The notes: generated from the sequence alone by a model not told the origin. A stretch of DNA of 64,000 nt from Bacillota bacterium (GCA_017941085.1 JAGAXF010000005.1:58026-122025), one strand, 5' to 3'; counted from the first letter of the stretch, positions 1 to 8,654 are shown. Translations and numbers: made by a program.

Positions 1-182
1 ACCTTAAAGTCTTTTGCGAGTGCACGATAAAGAAAGGCAAAGGGAATCGCCATGCCTTTCACGGTCTTCAGCCCATCGCCTACTCCGGGAATCATGATAA
101 GGTTTTTCGTACCCCTGCCAAAAGAGATATAATCCGTCGTCTCTCCTGCGGCATTAATTTGTCCGTTTGTTGCGTTAAACAT
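1..182 (-). CDS. alpha/beta hydrolase, N-terminal part only
   Basis: The gene runs off the left edge of the window; only about the first 60 residues are present. The translation begins MFNATNGQINAAGE and continues through YISFGRGTKNLIMIPG, which matches the first strands and the oxyanion-loop region (IPGVGDG) of alpha/beta hydrolases. The catalytic serine and histidine would lie outside the window. Its ATG overlaps the TAA stop of the upstream DUF4143 fragment by one base (ATAATG), so the two reading frames are translationally coupled or were joined by deletion. The substrate cannot be inferred. Confidence 0.6.
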   Translation of the reverse strand, partial: MFNATNGQINAAGETTDYISFGRGTKNLIMIPGVGDGLKTVKGMAIPFAFLYRALAKDFK

Positions 183-664
183 TATTTCGTTTGTTCCTCA
201 GAATTTCTTCTTTCAGATAAAAATGTCGTCATATATACTGGCACAAATCTCAAGTTGCCTTCCTTTTTTAGATCCTTTTGTGAAATGATAATTGTTTCCC
301 CTACAGTATTTGAATACTTATTTCTAAATGCATTAAGGGATTCGTGTTTACCGACCCCGGAGGATTTAACTTCCATCGTATCTACCTTTGTTCCTTTGGA
401 TAGCAGAAAGTCTATTTCGTAATAATGCGTGCTATTTTCTTTTTCCCAAGTATGATAATACAATTCTCTTCCTGCCGCGGTAAGCATTTGCGCAACAACA
501 TTTTCATATAGATATCCCAGATTGGCCGGTAACTTATCTGATAGAAGTTTTGCATAGATTTCATTTTCTGTACTCGGTCTATCCATAAACATCATCGTAA
601 CAAATAACCCCGTATCTGAAACATATAACTTAAAGCTGCTATCGTCTCTTGTTAGAAGTTCCAT
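182..664 (-). pseudogene. C-terminal remnant of a DUF4143 AAA-type ATPase
   Basis: The 160 residues correspond to the C-terminal DUF4143 domain of a family of bacterial ATP-binding proteins that are normally about 400-450 residues. Family-like stretches are FKLYVSDTGLF, LGYLYENVVAQML, YYEIDFLLSKG and MEVKSS, a nuclease-fold-like pattern. The N-terminal P-loop ATPase is missing, and an in-frame TAA lies 33 bases upstream of the ATG, so the frame cannot be extended. The region in front consists of 33-bp repeats in the same reading frame, which suggests local decay rather than a designed start. It is best read as a non-functional fragment, although the open frame itself is intact. Confidence 0.7.
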
Positions 665-760
665 TTCTTCAATGTTATTGAATACTAATTATTCCGTTTT
701 TTCAATATTTATTTTCTTCAAATATTCCGTTTCTTCAACGTTTTTTTCATCAAGTATTCC
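664..760. repeat. three imperfect 33-bp tandem repeats
   Basis: Three consecutive units start at 664, 697 and 730. Each begins TTTCTTCAA or TTTTTTCAA, and the unit ends ATTCCG (696, 729) or ATTCC (759). The core TATTCCGTTTYTTCAA recurs at 690-705 and 723-738 with one mismatch. On the minus strand the unit is 11 codons long and reads in frame as NVEETEYLKKI, NIEKTE-stop-LVFN and NIEEMELLTRD, the last being the start of the DUF4143 fragment. The repeat therefore seems to have arisen by tandem duplication of coding sequence followed by decay. Confidence 0.6.
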
Positions 761-770
761 TTATGATATG

Positions 771-794
771 ACAAAACCCGCCGTATGGCGGGTT
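771..794 (-). terminator. Rho-independent terminator after the HMA protein gene
   Basis: AACCCGCC and GGCGGGTT form an 8-bp GC-rich stem with a four-base loop (775-794). On the minus strand it is followed by TTTTGTC. It lies about 75 bases downstream of the HMA protein gene. Confidence 0.65.
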
Positions 795-868
795 CGCATG
801 TCAGGGTGGCAATGAAAAACGATTAGCCTGGTTTCTCCGGCAACGGAATATCAAGGTCTCTTTAAGAC

Positions 869-1243
869 CTATGTAGTTTGACTTATTCCAGTCACTTTGT
901 ATCCCGTATTATCTAGAAGGTTTCTTAGGGTATCCTCGCTTTTCTCCACTTTGGATAGAACCTCTGCTCTCGCTTCACTAAGGTTAACTCTCGCCCAAAT
1001 ATCGTCATCGCTATTTAGTGCATTCTCTACACGGGCAGCGCAATTGCTACAGCTCATTCCTTCAATATCTAAATGATATTTGAATGGATAATGTTCTTCA
1101 TTTCTATCTTTAATCTTATTTGATTTCACAGGTGCGGATGAACCACAACAGATTGACTTTGCCTTACCTCGTACTCTTTGTACAGTACCGTAAACAGCGT
1201 ACCCTATTAACAATATTGCAACCACATAAATAATCTTATCCAT
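869..1243 (-). CDS. membrane-anchored heavy-metal-associated (HMA) domain protein
   Basis: The 124-residue protein has one N-terminal membrane helix (about residues 4-20), a short Cys-containing linker (SICCGSS), and a C-terminal HMA domain with the metal motif GMSCSNCAARVENAL near residue 62. HMA domains bind Cu(I) or similar soft metals through the CxxC cysteines. The N-terminus resembles the small FeoB-associated Cys-rich membrane proteins. No P-type ATPase lies beside it, so the partner is unknown; it may be a membrane-tethered metallochaperone or a stand-alone sensor. A GGAG box precedes the ATG. A 6-bp inverted repeat (854-870) overlaps the stop codon. Confidence 0.75.
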   Translation of the reverse strand: MDKIIYVVAILLIGYAVYGTVQRVRGKAKSICCGSSAPVKSNKIKDRNEEHYPFKYHLDIEGMSCSNCAARVENALNSDDDIWARVNLSEARAEVLSKVEKSEDTLRNLLDNTGYKVTGISQTT

Positions 1244-1452
1244 TCTAATCTCAACTCCACTTTCTAATTATTTCGTCACGGTAGCAATCTCCGTCTGACA
1301 AATCGGAATGCCTTATGAACTTGACTCTCTTTGTTAATAGTCAGCTATATATTTCTCATAAAACTTCGTTCCTTGAACATAAGATTTGATATGTAATCGT
1401 TCCTGTGTGGCGTCGGCGCCTGAAAAAGTCCCATAATTTTTTTATCTCTATT

Positions 1453-4179
1453 TCATTTTGCTCGTGTAGATCTGTTGGAATTCCGCAGCCTACCCATCAA
1501 AGCAATGGCCATGAAACTTCCAAGAATCAGAATTGTCCACAGTGATATTAGACTATAATCTCCTGTAGGTGCCGCTTTTTTATCCTCACCTTTGGCAGGG
1601 ATTACAATTCTCTTTCGGGACAATTCTTCACCACAGACCTTGCAGTATACAACCTCATCGTAATAACCGTCCTTGGTCTTGGTTGGTTCTACTCGACTTT
1701 CCTGAACCGGAGCCAAAGGTTCGTGGACAAGCTTGTCTATCTCTGCTTCCGATAGCGCAATTTCTTCGCCGAGATTTCTGTCTAAGAAATATCTTTCCCC
1801 ATCCACATCATGAAGAATCCAATGGGCCTTCATTCCCTTCTCCTTGCAGGTAGGGCTTTTGCTTTCAATATGTTCAATGTAGTGGTGGCAATTTCCGCAG
1901 TCAGCATTCTTAACCGCTCTGGCCCAAGCTATGTACACTTCGTTATAGTGAGCAAGAGGAACAATACCTACATTACCGATAAAGGTGATTCCGTTTCTGA
2001 GGGAAGACTCGGCGCTATATGGTTCGCCTTCCGTAAAGAATAATCCGTATGTGATTAGTTTTCTAAATTTGCTTATGTTGGTCTTTGTTGTATTGTAATG
2101 TCCCAGAACGTCGGCATAATACGCGTCGCCGTAGTCTCCGTAGATTGTCCTCGTGTCGTTTATTGCCTCGAGCAAAAGTAAATCCAAGGCTTTTAATGCA
2201 TATGCATCTGCCGCCTCATCCAGTGAATGATACTCTTCTATCACAGCACCGGCATCGTCCCTCTCAGTCATGAGAAGCTTCATTACCAGAGGGATAAGAT
2301 CCTTCGCAGGCCCAGATCCAGTGCCTATAGCTCCAAGCACCTCTACATATTCTTCAGGCAATTCTCCGGAATAAGTGGCAAACATTAGCAAGAGGTATAA
2401 AGGCGCTCTAACACTTGCAGGATCGTCATATCCACCGATTTCTGCAGCTTCGCTATTTGGGTCAGCACCATAGGCGCAGGCTTTTATATATGCTTTTAAG
2501 GTTTCTTCCAGAGTTGGCGGATTCTCGTCATCTACATTTGGACAAAATACTGAGAAACTGTCTGCGAGAGTTGCTTTAAAATTGTCCGGAATTACACCTG
2601 CCAAACCGGAAATCGCCGTTTCGCTTAACGCCTCTCCCTCGTGGTCGGCAAGGAATTTACAAATAACGCCCAAGACCTCATCCACAGAGGCATCTTCGCC
2701 TAATGTTTCTCCCGTTATAAACTCAATCAAATCGGCCATTATCGCTTCTATTGCTTGATTATCATCATCTGGGGTTCTACCTTCCTCAACCAATCTCTCC
2801 TTTGCATAAGAAAGATAGATAAAAAGCAAAGGCTTAATATAGCCGTTGACGTCAAGTGTAATGCCACCATTAAAACTCGGGAGCAGCATTCCGTAAAGTC
2901 CAGCCACCGCCATAAGGGTTTCCTGATAGTCTCCCTCCACGTAGTCAACATTTGTTTCCGCGGGAGCCATGAGGCCTGCCAGTCTTTGATTTATCAAAGT
3001 TTCCATGGAGTCTATATTTCCATTTTCATCCGGAACTATAGAAAGAGACGGCAGATCAAAAGTTTTGCATTCGAAATTTCTATGGTCACCACTTTCCAGG
3101 AATCTGTCATGGGCATAAGGGCTTATATCGCTAAGTTCCTTCAGCATGTCATCAACAGTGACGCATCCTTCCGGATTATGAACGCTTCCGAAATATTCAA
3201 AATCCCATTTCGGAGGGGGAAGTATTGTTATTAGGTCATAAGGGAGTGGGAAGTTTCGCACTCCACCATATTCCTCTCCATCGATATCTACGGTTCCGCC
3301 CTCTGTATATGTCCACGCTTCGCCCGGGGAGTCCTTTTCATATATGCCCCCTCTTGCGCCTTCTACAGAAAAAACCTCTTCCTTTGAGGCGCCGTCTTTG
3401 ATGGTTCGCGGCGTGGCGTATGTATAGCAATAAACATCCTCAGGTTTTAAGGTTACGGCACTGCCCAAGTAGTCCTCACCGGCAGTGGCAAAAAAGCCTC
3501 CCAACATATTGGAAACCGCAGCACCTCGGCTGTGTCCTGCAGTCCAAACCTTTAAATCTCCTGTGATGTTGTTTTCCGCGATATAGTTTTTTGTGAATCG
3601 GAGGACCTCGTCACGTGCGGCCTTGAAGCCTTTGTGAATATCTCCCGTTCCTACATCAAAGTTCCCAACCCATTCTTGCTTATATCCTGCACTTCTTGGT
3701 ATAACTGCGAGAAGAGTGTAATCCTTGCCGTAGGATTTGATAGTTCTCATCCCCACAACACAAGCAGCAGAATCCGTAAGAGGATTCATGGAACAATAAG
3801 CGTTAGCTGAAACCTTCTCGAACCCCATTTCCTTAAGCATGTTCTTAGCATTGTGCTCAAAGTCAGATGCATCTACTTCATACATGTCTTCATTTGGCCC
3901 GTACCAACTGGCGGTACTAATGGCGACCTGGGCAGAAAGCTCTGCAAGATGGCAGCAGCCCAGATAAGAAGAGCGCATAAAACAGTCTTCCCTGAAGACA
4001 AAGCTATCCGGAAGCTGTTTGTTGAAATTTTCATTGGATGTATATTGATAGTCCCCCTCTGTTATATAGGAGCCATCAGTATCTTCCCCAAATACACTGG
4101 TGGTAACTAGAGAAAAAACAAATACAATCGCCAATACTAATGATATTGCTTTTTTCGTCTTTTTCTTAATCCTATTCAT
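1453..4179 (-). CDS. secreted lipase-like alpha/beta hydrolase with C-terminal sorting signal
   Basis: The 908-residue protein starts at the ATG preceded by AAGGGG; an upstream in-frame ATG at 4221 has no good ribosome-binding site. The N-terminus is a signal peptide (KKKTKKAISLVLAIVFVFSL). Residues 60-320 resemble class 3 lipases, with the nucleophile motif AGHSRGAA at about Ser217. A long, mostly helical middle has no motif I recognise. Near the C-terminus are Cys pairs (CGNCHHYIEH, CKVCGEEL) of the kind seen in clostridial surface proteins. The end is KAAPTGDYS, a hydrophobic helix and a basic tail, a degenerate LPxTG-type anchor. It is probably a wall-attached lipase or esterase; the substrate is unknown. 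Confidence 0.75.
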   Translation of the reverse strand: MNRIKKKTKKAISLVLAIVFVFSLVTTSVFGEDTDGSYITEGDYQYTSNENFNKQLPDSFVFREDCFMRSSYLGCCHLAELSAQVAISTASWYGPNEDMYEVDASDFEHNAKNMLKEMGFEKVSANAYCSMNPLTDSAACVVGMRTIKSYGKDYTLLAVIPRSAGYKQEWVGNFDVGTGDIHKGFKAARDEVLRFTKNYIAENNITGDLKVWTAGHSRGAAVSNMLGGFFATAGEDYLGSAVTLKPEDVYCYTYATPRTIKDGASKEEVFSVEGARGGIYEKDSPGEAWTYTEGGTVDIDGEEYGGVRNFPLPYDLITILPPPKWDFEYFGSVHNPEGCVTVDDMLKELSDISPYAHDRFLESGDHRNFECKTFDLPSLSIVPDENGNIDSMETLINQRLAGLMAPAETNVDYVEGDYQETLMAVAGLYGMLLPSFNGGITLDVNGYIKPLLFIYLSYAKERLVEEGRTPDDDNQAIEAIMADLIEFITGETLGEDASVDEVLGVICKFLADHEGEALSETAISGLAGVIPDNFKATLADSFSVFCPNVDDENPPTLEETLKAYIKACAYGADPNSEAAEIGGYDDPASVRAPLYLLLMFATYSGELPEEYVEVLGAIGTGSGPAKDLIPLVMKLLMTERDDAGAVIEEYHSLDEAADAYALKALDLLLLEAINDTRTIYGDYGDAYYADVLGHYNTTKTNISKFRKLITYGLFFTEGEPYSAESSLRNGITFIGNVGIVPLAHYNEVYIAWARAVKNADCGNCHHYIEHIESKSPTCKEKGMKAHWILHDVDGERYFLDRNLGEEIALSEAEIDKLVHEPLAPVQESRVEPTKTKDGYYDEVVYCKVCGEELSRKRIVIPAKGEDKKAAPTGDYSLISLWTILILGSFMAIALMGRLRNSNRSTRAK

Positions 4180-4320
4180 GTCCAGTAATCCCCTTATAAT
4201 CCAGTCGAAAAGAGTGGTCATATCTTCTATTAATTATAATATTCCGTCACGTATTCCACAAGCGACAAGTTCAACAAATTAGGACATAACCTCACATTCA
4301 AGGACAGGACAATTTTCGAC

Positions 4321-5208
4321 TTATGTTAATAGGTCTTTATCCACAATGTAGAGAGTGTGGCCTTTTGGAAGATCTTTTAATTCACCTGCAACATTATATC
4401 CGGCCTTTTCGAAGAAACCGATATTCCAGTCATATATTTCTTCAGAAATAATTTTGGTCGCGCCTTTTTCTTTTGCCTTCTTTTCAAAATGTTTTAATAA
4501 CAGCGTTCCTAATCCCTGATGACGGTAATCTTCATCCACCCAGATCTTCCAGATCCAGCCGGTATCGATTTCAGTCACTCCGGCCATTATCGCAGCGACG
4601 ACTTTGCCGTCCTTGCTGACCAGTTTTCTGTTGATCTTGATGTAATCGTGTTTTATCTCAAGGTGCTCCTTATTAAAGCCTTCATCGAGCTGGTCGCATA
4701 TGAATTCGGCATCTTCTTCCGACCCGTCCATAATTTCATATTCTATGGGCTTGCTCTTTCTTTTGGGCTGATTTCCATCAAGACGTTTAGCCAGCTGATA
4801 ATCCTCATGGCCTACAGGACAGTCTTTCAAGGTAGCAAAAACTTCATATCCATGTTTCAGATAATAGGGTTTGGCTTGGAAATCCCATGTGCCTACCCAG
4901 ATAAGATGGCATCCTTTGCTTTCGGCAACCTTTTCAACCGCTTGAAGAGCTATCGAGCCGAGTCCTTGCAGGCGATATTTCTCATCCACCCACATGTCAT
5001 CGACATACATACAGCCCCACGGGAAGATATATCCGGTACAGCCGGCGATGATATTACCATCTTTATCTACGATTTTTTTACAAACTGTTTCTTCTTCTTT
5101 ACTAAATCCATCAAGCACCGGTACGAGTTTAAAGTAATAATCACTGATAAGTTCCTCTATTCGTTCCGAATCCTTACGAGCACTTCTTCTTAGTCTTAAC
5201 TGTTCCAT
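4321..5208 (-). CDS. tandem GNAT N-acetyltransferase
   Basis: The 295-residue protein contains two GNAT folds. The first (about 1-130) carries the acetyl-CoA loop motif RLQGLGSIALQ, the second (about 155-290) carries RHQGLGTLLLKHF. The R/QxxGxG/A pattern is the pyrophosphate-binding loop of the family. The start chosen is MEQLRLRR at 5208, seven bases after GAGG; an upstream ATG at 5226 is less well placed. Double-GNAT proteins include small-molecule and antibiotic acetyltransferases, but the substrate is not evident here. The gene follows a strong promoter and a structured leader (5268-5421). Confidence 0.8.
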   Translation of the reverse strand: MEQLRLRRSARKDSERIEELISDYYFKLVPVLDGFSKEEETVCKKIVDKDGNIIAGCTGYIFPWGCMYVDDMWVDEKYRLQGLGSIALQAVEKVAESKGCHLIWVGTWDFQAKPYYLKHGYEVFATLKDCPVGHEDYQLAKRLDGNQPKRKSKPIEYEIMDGSEEDAEFICDQLDEGFNKEHLEIKHDYIKINRKLVSKDGKVVAAIMAGVTEIDTGWIWKIWVDEDYRHQGLGTLLLKHFEKKAKEKGATKIISEEIYDWNIGFFEKAGYNVAGELKDLPKGHTLYIVDKDLLT

Positions 5209-5267
5209 TATTTGTCCTCTTTTCATATATCATTGATTTATGCGTATTTACAGTTACTGTTGCGGGC

Positions 5268-5390
5268 ACCAAAAAAGGAGCTGATCCTCGCAGAAATGAG
5301 CGCACGAAAAAAACACGGTTATAATTCTCCGTATTCTATCGTGTCACAATTATCTGCAGATCACTCCTGTACCTCCTTTATTCTTTAAAT
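5268..5390 (-). ncRNA. structured leader or small RNA upstream of the GNAT gene
   Basis: Downstream of a consensus promoter, the minus-strand RNA starts near 5386. It carries AAAGGAGG followed by a tiny frame (GTG ATC TGC AGA TAA), then AUAAUU pairing with AAUUAU, and ACACG pairing with CGUGU across it, which gives an H-type pseudoknot topology. The CGUGU arm (5313-5344 with ACACG) is followed by seven U. An outer stem pairs AGGAG-UGAUC-UGCAG with CUGC-GAGG-AUCA-G-CUCCU and is followed by six U near 5275. It could be an attenuator for the acetyltransferase or a free small RNA of about 110 nt. I cannot match it to a named family. Confidence 0.45.
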
Positions 5391-5392
5391 AC

Positions 5393-5421
5393 AATATACC
5401 TTCATGCAGCTGCTGTGTCAA
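5393..5421 (-). promoter_or_regulatory. sigma-A type promoter for the structured leader
   Basis: On the minus strand, TTGACA (5421-5416) is separated by 17 bases from TATATT (5398-5393). Transcription would begin near 5386. Confidence 0.7.
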
Positions 5422-5463
5422 TTATTGCTTAGACCCATGATCCTCCTTCTTAGTTTGTTTGCA

Positions 5464-5498
5464 AAGAAAAAGCCTTGGAGTTTTTATGCTTCCAAGGC
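5464..5498 (-). terminator. Rho-independent terminator downstream of the surface protein gene
   Basis: GCCTTGGA (5472-5479) pairs with TCCAAGGC (5491-5498). On the minus strand the stem is followed by TTTTTC. It probably ends the transcript that carries the surface protein and the 29-residue ORF. Confidence 0.65.
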
Positions 5499-5506
5499 AA
5501 AAATTA

Positions 5507-5529
5507 TGGTGGAGATGATGGGAGTCAAA
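5507..5529 (-). other. attachment-site-like copy of the tmRNA 3' end
   Basis: The 23 bases match the last 23 bases of the ssrA gene at 9266-9288 except at two positions, including the terminal CCA. The first 17 bases (TGGTGGAGATGATGGGA) are identical. A tmRNA 3' end is a classic target of tyrosine integrases, so this looks like one end of an integrated segment with ssrA at the other end. No integrase gene is present between them. Confidence 0.55.
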
Positions 5530-5561
5530 GTTCATTCTGCTAAAGACATCCGCATATGTAT

Positions 5562-5651
5562 CTAATGTAACATGTATATTGGTATGTCCAAGCCACTAAT
5601 TGAGATTATGGTCATCACCACAATCAATGTCGTAATAATCCGTTTTTTCAT
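5562..5651 (-). CDS. 29-residue peptide with signal-like helix, possibly a gene fragment
   Basis: A short frame starts MKKRIITTLIVVMTIIS and ends IYMLH-stop. It has an AGAGGT ribosome-binding site eight bases before the ATG and lies 21 bases downstream of the surface protein gene. The sequence is a basic N-terminus plus a hydrophobic stretch, either a tiny membrane peptide or the surviving signal peptide of a gene broken at the nearby attachment-like site. Confidence 0.4.
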   Translation of the reverse strand: MKKRIITTLIVVMTIISISGLDIPIYMLH

Positions 5652-5672
5652 CAGTGACTACCTCTTGCTAAC

Positions 5673-7643
5673 TTATCCATTATCCTTTTTCGAATTACAT
5701 CTTGAGAAAAATTTAGTGTATAAAACTATAATCATTAGTGATAATAAAATGAGTCCTGCATATAACCATGGATGATTCTCGTCCCCTGTCTTTGGCGCGG
5801 TACTTGACGTCTTTATAGATGTATTGCTCTTATTGGTGTCGTTCTTATTGGCGTCGCTCGCATTGTCATCATCCTTCGTTTCGCTATTCTTTGCTGGTAT
5901 TGATCTCTTTTCTTCCTTGTGACATCCTGTGCAGATACGAGTCTCCTCACCATCTTCTGTAGCAGTTGCTTCTTTCGTAGCTGTCCACTCGCCCCAGTCA
6001 TGCTGAGCCTGAACCTTGACTGTCATCTCATAGAATGAAGGACTGATAACAAATGGATCCGATACCTCCCCGCCGTTAACCTTAACGTCATCACCTTTCA
6101 TGAAGCCATAACCGGGGATGCTGTCAAACCAAAGATCCACATAGTAGTATTCATCGCCAATGAACTTTCCGATATACGGGGTAGATGCGCTATTCTCCAT
6201 TATCCAATTGGCATAGAGCTCTCCGCCTGCATATTCACCATTTTCCTTTGCTGTCACAACAGGATAATTGGTTTGGTTATCCCAATCGTATTCAGGTCTG
6301 TCGTCATCGAGTTGACCGATTATTTCTGTATTGGTTTCTGTTCCGCACTTTGGTGCAGTAATAGTAGCTTCAATCGGTACTGTAATATGCTTAACCATTG
6401 GAATATACAATTCCATATCTTCTGTTATAGCTGTGGATGATCCAACGTTGGCGGCGCGCATCTGTGTATACCACTCATCTCCCAATGAAAGGTAATGGGA
6501 GAAGGGTTCGGGAACGTAGAGCTTGTACCTTTGATATCCGTCCTTTTCGAAGAGTGTACCGTAGCACTCTCTTCCGCTTCCTTCAATTGCATCTTTTAGG
6601 GTCGTGCCATCAAGAATGTTCTCAATGACGATGGGATCCATTAAGTCCTCGCCATCGATAGATGAAAAATGAATAGTAACTGTATGCACAGGCTTGTTGC
6701 GCGTTTCCATAACCGTACCGCAACCGGTGCACTTTTTAACTTCCTTGGTCGGATCATTTTCATCAGCTTCCCATTCACCCGGTACGTGTTCAGCAGGCAC
6801 TGTTATAGTGAGTCCTGCCAGAAAAGGCATATAAAACGAATCTACTATATCAAAGTCTACATCTCCGGGCACTTCTATTTCACTATCATGTATGCATTTT
6901 TCAGAGAAAAGCAGGCCGGGCTTTGGGTCAAATGTTATATCTATATAATACTTCTCGCCGCCGACAAATTTGCCATTGAATGGCACATATGATTCCGAGG
7001 CCACAAACTCCTCTTCGTTAATCCATCTGGCCCATGTCGAATATAAATCAAGTATTTCTTTGGAACTGTCATCAAAGGTCATAACAGGAAGATTGATTTG
7101 ACTCTCCCAATCATATTTGTCGTAGTCACCTTCAGGATTTGGCTTTGCAGGAGTTGTAGTCTCTACACCACATTTGGGTGCATCAACGGTTACGAAGATT
7201 GGTGTGTCCACATACTTATACATGTGAGCATAAAAATCTTTGTCTTCGTATAATTCTGTTGCATCAGCGGCCTCACGATCCGCATACATTTCATCCCACC
7301 ATGTTTCCAATGGAAGGGAGGCATAGTATGAAAGGGGTTTCGGTGTAAGCGAAGTCCAAGACCTGTAACCCTCCTTTACAAAGAAAGTCCTTGGTATAGC
7401 CTCAGCCTTAATAGCTTCCTCAATGGCTTCATTTAGAGTTGTTCCCGGAGCCACGCCTGTAATCTTAATTGGATCCATTAGGTCGTCGCCATCTACAGAT
7501 GAAAAGTGGATCGTAACAGTGATGGTGTTTTCGTTATTCTCCTCAGCAAAAGCAACACCGCTTCCCATCGGTACCATTCCCAAAACAAGAAGGAAAGCTA
7601 GCAATGTGCTTATCAATTTCTTTAAGATATTTTTCTTATTCAT
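5673..7643 (-). CDS. wall-anchored surface protein with internal duplication
   Basis: The 656-residue product has a signal peptide (KKLISTLLAFLLVLG...AFAEE), two homologous halves, and a C-terminal anchor APKTGDENH followed by a hydrophobic helix and a Lys/Arg tail. The halves each begin VTIHFSSxDGxDLMDPI and continue with GTTLxxAIE and a Ser/Tyr-rich region. Each half ends in a CTGC motif (CTGCGTVMETR; CTGCHKEEKR), a style common in clostridial cell-surface proteins. A Thr/Asn/Asp/Ser-rich linker precedes the anchor. The ATG at 7643 is chosen because GGAG lies nine bases upstream. Function is unknown; adhesion or matrix binding is plausible. Confidence 0.75.
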   Translation of the reverse strand: MNKKNILKKLISTLLAFLLVLGMVPMGSGVAFAEENNENTITVTIHFSSVDGDDLMDPIKITGVAPGTTLNEAIEEAIKAEAIPRTFFVKEGYRSWTSLTPKPLSYYASLPLETWWDEMYADREAADATELYEDKDFYAHMYKYVDTPIFVTVDAPKCGVETTTPAKPNPEGDYDKYDWESQINLPVMTFDDSSKEILDLYSTWARWINEEEFVASESYVPFNGKFVGGEKYYIDITFDPKPGLLFSEKCIHDSEIEVPGDVDFDIVDSFYMPFLAGLTITVPAEHVPGEWEADENDPTKEVKKCTGCGTVMETRNKPVHTVTIHFSSIDGEDLMDPIVIENILDGTTLKDAIEGSGRECYGTLFEKDGYQRYKLYVPEPFSHYLSLGDEWYTQMRAANVGSSTAITEDMELYIPMVKHITVPIEATITAPKCGTETNTEIIGQLDDDRPEYDWDNQTNYPVVTAKENGEYAGGELYANWIMENSASTPYIGKFIGDEYYYVDLWFDSIPGYGFMKGDDVKVNGGEVSDPFVISPSFYEMTVKVQAQHDWGEWTATKEATATEDGEETRICTGCHKEEKRSIPAKNSETKDDDNASDANKNDTNKSNTSIKTSSTAPKTGDENHPWLYAGLILLSLMIIVLYTKFFSRCNSKKDNG

Positions 7644-7704
7644 AATACGTTTCTCCGATTCAATCAACATATAGGCTAATACTTTTTCCTCTTTTTGCGG
7701 ATTA

Positions 7705-7869
7705 TTAATCTTCCTCTATCAAAGATGTTGAGGCCACGCTTTTGATGACCATTTCTCCCTTCTTGTTCTGAACGAATATCACCTTGTCACCGGGCTCAAC
7801 TCCAAGTGTCCTACGCACTTCTATTGGAAGGGATATCTGACCGTTTGCAGAAATCTTTGCAATATTCAT
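7705..7869 (-). CDS. AbrB/SpoVT-type DNA-binding protein, antitoxin-like
   Basis: The 54-residue protein shows the swapped-hairpin AbrB fold: MNIAKISANGQISLPIEVRR, then LGVEPGDKVIF. This domain binds DNA as a dimer and occurs in transition-state regulators and in MazE-type antitoxins. GGAGGAG sits ten bases before the ATG at 7869. No toxin-like frame follows; the next gene downstream is the surface protein, 61 bases away. It may therefore regulate that gene or be an orphan antitoxin. Confidence 0.75.
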   Translation of the reverse strand: MNIAKISANGQISLPIEVRRTLGVEPGDKVIFVQNKKGEMVIKSVASTSLIEED

Positions 7870-7900
7870 TTCTTTACTCCTCCACTTCATTTTACTTCTT

Positions 7901-7932
7901 AAAAAAGTGCTGCAAGCCACTAAGGCTTGCAG
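7901..7932 (-). terminator. Rho-independent terminator after the four-helix membrane protein
   Basis: CTGCAAGCC (7910-7918) pairs with GGCTTGCAG (7924-7932). On the minus strand it is followed by CACTTTTTTAAG. Confidence 0.75.
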
Positions 7933-7961
7933 CTACTAGGCTTCGTTTATTTCACATGCTT

Positions 7962-8426
7962 TTATGCATGATGATGTGTATTCTCTTCTTTTACAGTCTT
8001 TGCTGCCAGGAAAAGTACTGCGCTGAATACGATGCTTGGAAGTGCTGAGAGCAGAGTTGAAAGATTGAATTCAGCAAAGTTCATAAACAGGCTGATTACG
8101 GATAATGCCAGGGCAATTATTGAAAGGATGTATGCAGGATTGATCTTGCTGAAATCCTTGGATGCTCTTACGGAGAATACTCCCAGAAGAACATCTACCA
8201 AAGCAGAAACTGCAGTAAAGATTCCCATAGCCATAACCATTCCTGTTACCATGCTGACAGTTTCAGCACCATCAGCGGTCGTAACCTTACCTGACATTAG
8301 AGTGTCAGCACCGAACAGTCCACCACCTGCAACCAGTCCAAGACCAGCAATTACTCCGAAAATACCTAGAATAACAGATAAAATACCTAAAATCTTTAAT
8401 GTGCTTTTTGCGTTCTGAATACTCAT
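7962..8426 (-). CDS. four-helix membrane protein of unknown function
   Basis: The 154-residue protein has four predicted membrane helices (about 10-33, 60-85, 98-115 and 125-145) and ends with a His-rich tail EENTHHHA. A Gly-rich loop (GLGLVAGGGLFGAD) follows the first helix. A GGAGGG box precedes the ATG. I recognise no catalytic or transport motif. It is flanked by terminators on both sides and appears to be a single-gene unit. Confidence 0.6.
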   Translation of the reverse strand: MSIQNAKSTLKILGILSVILGIFGVIAGLGLVAGGGLFGADTLMSGKVTTADGAETVSMVTGMVMAMGIFTAVSALVDVLLGVFSVRASKDFSKINPAYILSIIALALSVISLFMNFAEFNLSTLLSALPSIVFSAVLFLAAKTVKEENTHHHA

Positions 8427-8654
8427 TTTTGTTCCCTCCTCAATTATAACTGTTAAAGAATATTTGATTTACAAAAATGTCTTTGCTGTCCTGGCTGAAG
8501 CCTTACAGTGTCAAGACAGTTATTTGTTCTGTCATGCCAATAACACTTCTATAACGCTTTGTCAAGGAGTTTTTTAAATTTTTTATTTTTTATGGATTTC
8601 AAATTTTTATCATCGATTGGGCGTCATTCCGTTATCTCTCGTTCCTTTCTCTTT

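Noticed and set aside
4519..5193. 224-residue plus-strand frame
   Set aside because: It is antisense to the double-GNAT gene, without ribosome-binding site or domain.
7705..7869. Toxin-antitoxin pair with the AbrB-like protein as antitoxin
   Set aside because: No MazF-, PIN- or other toxin-like frame lies on either side.
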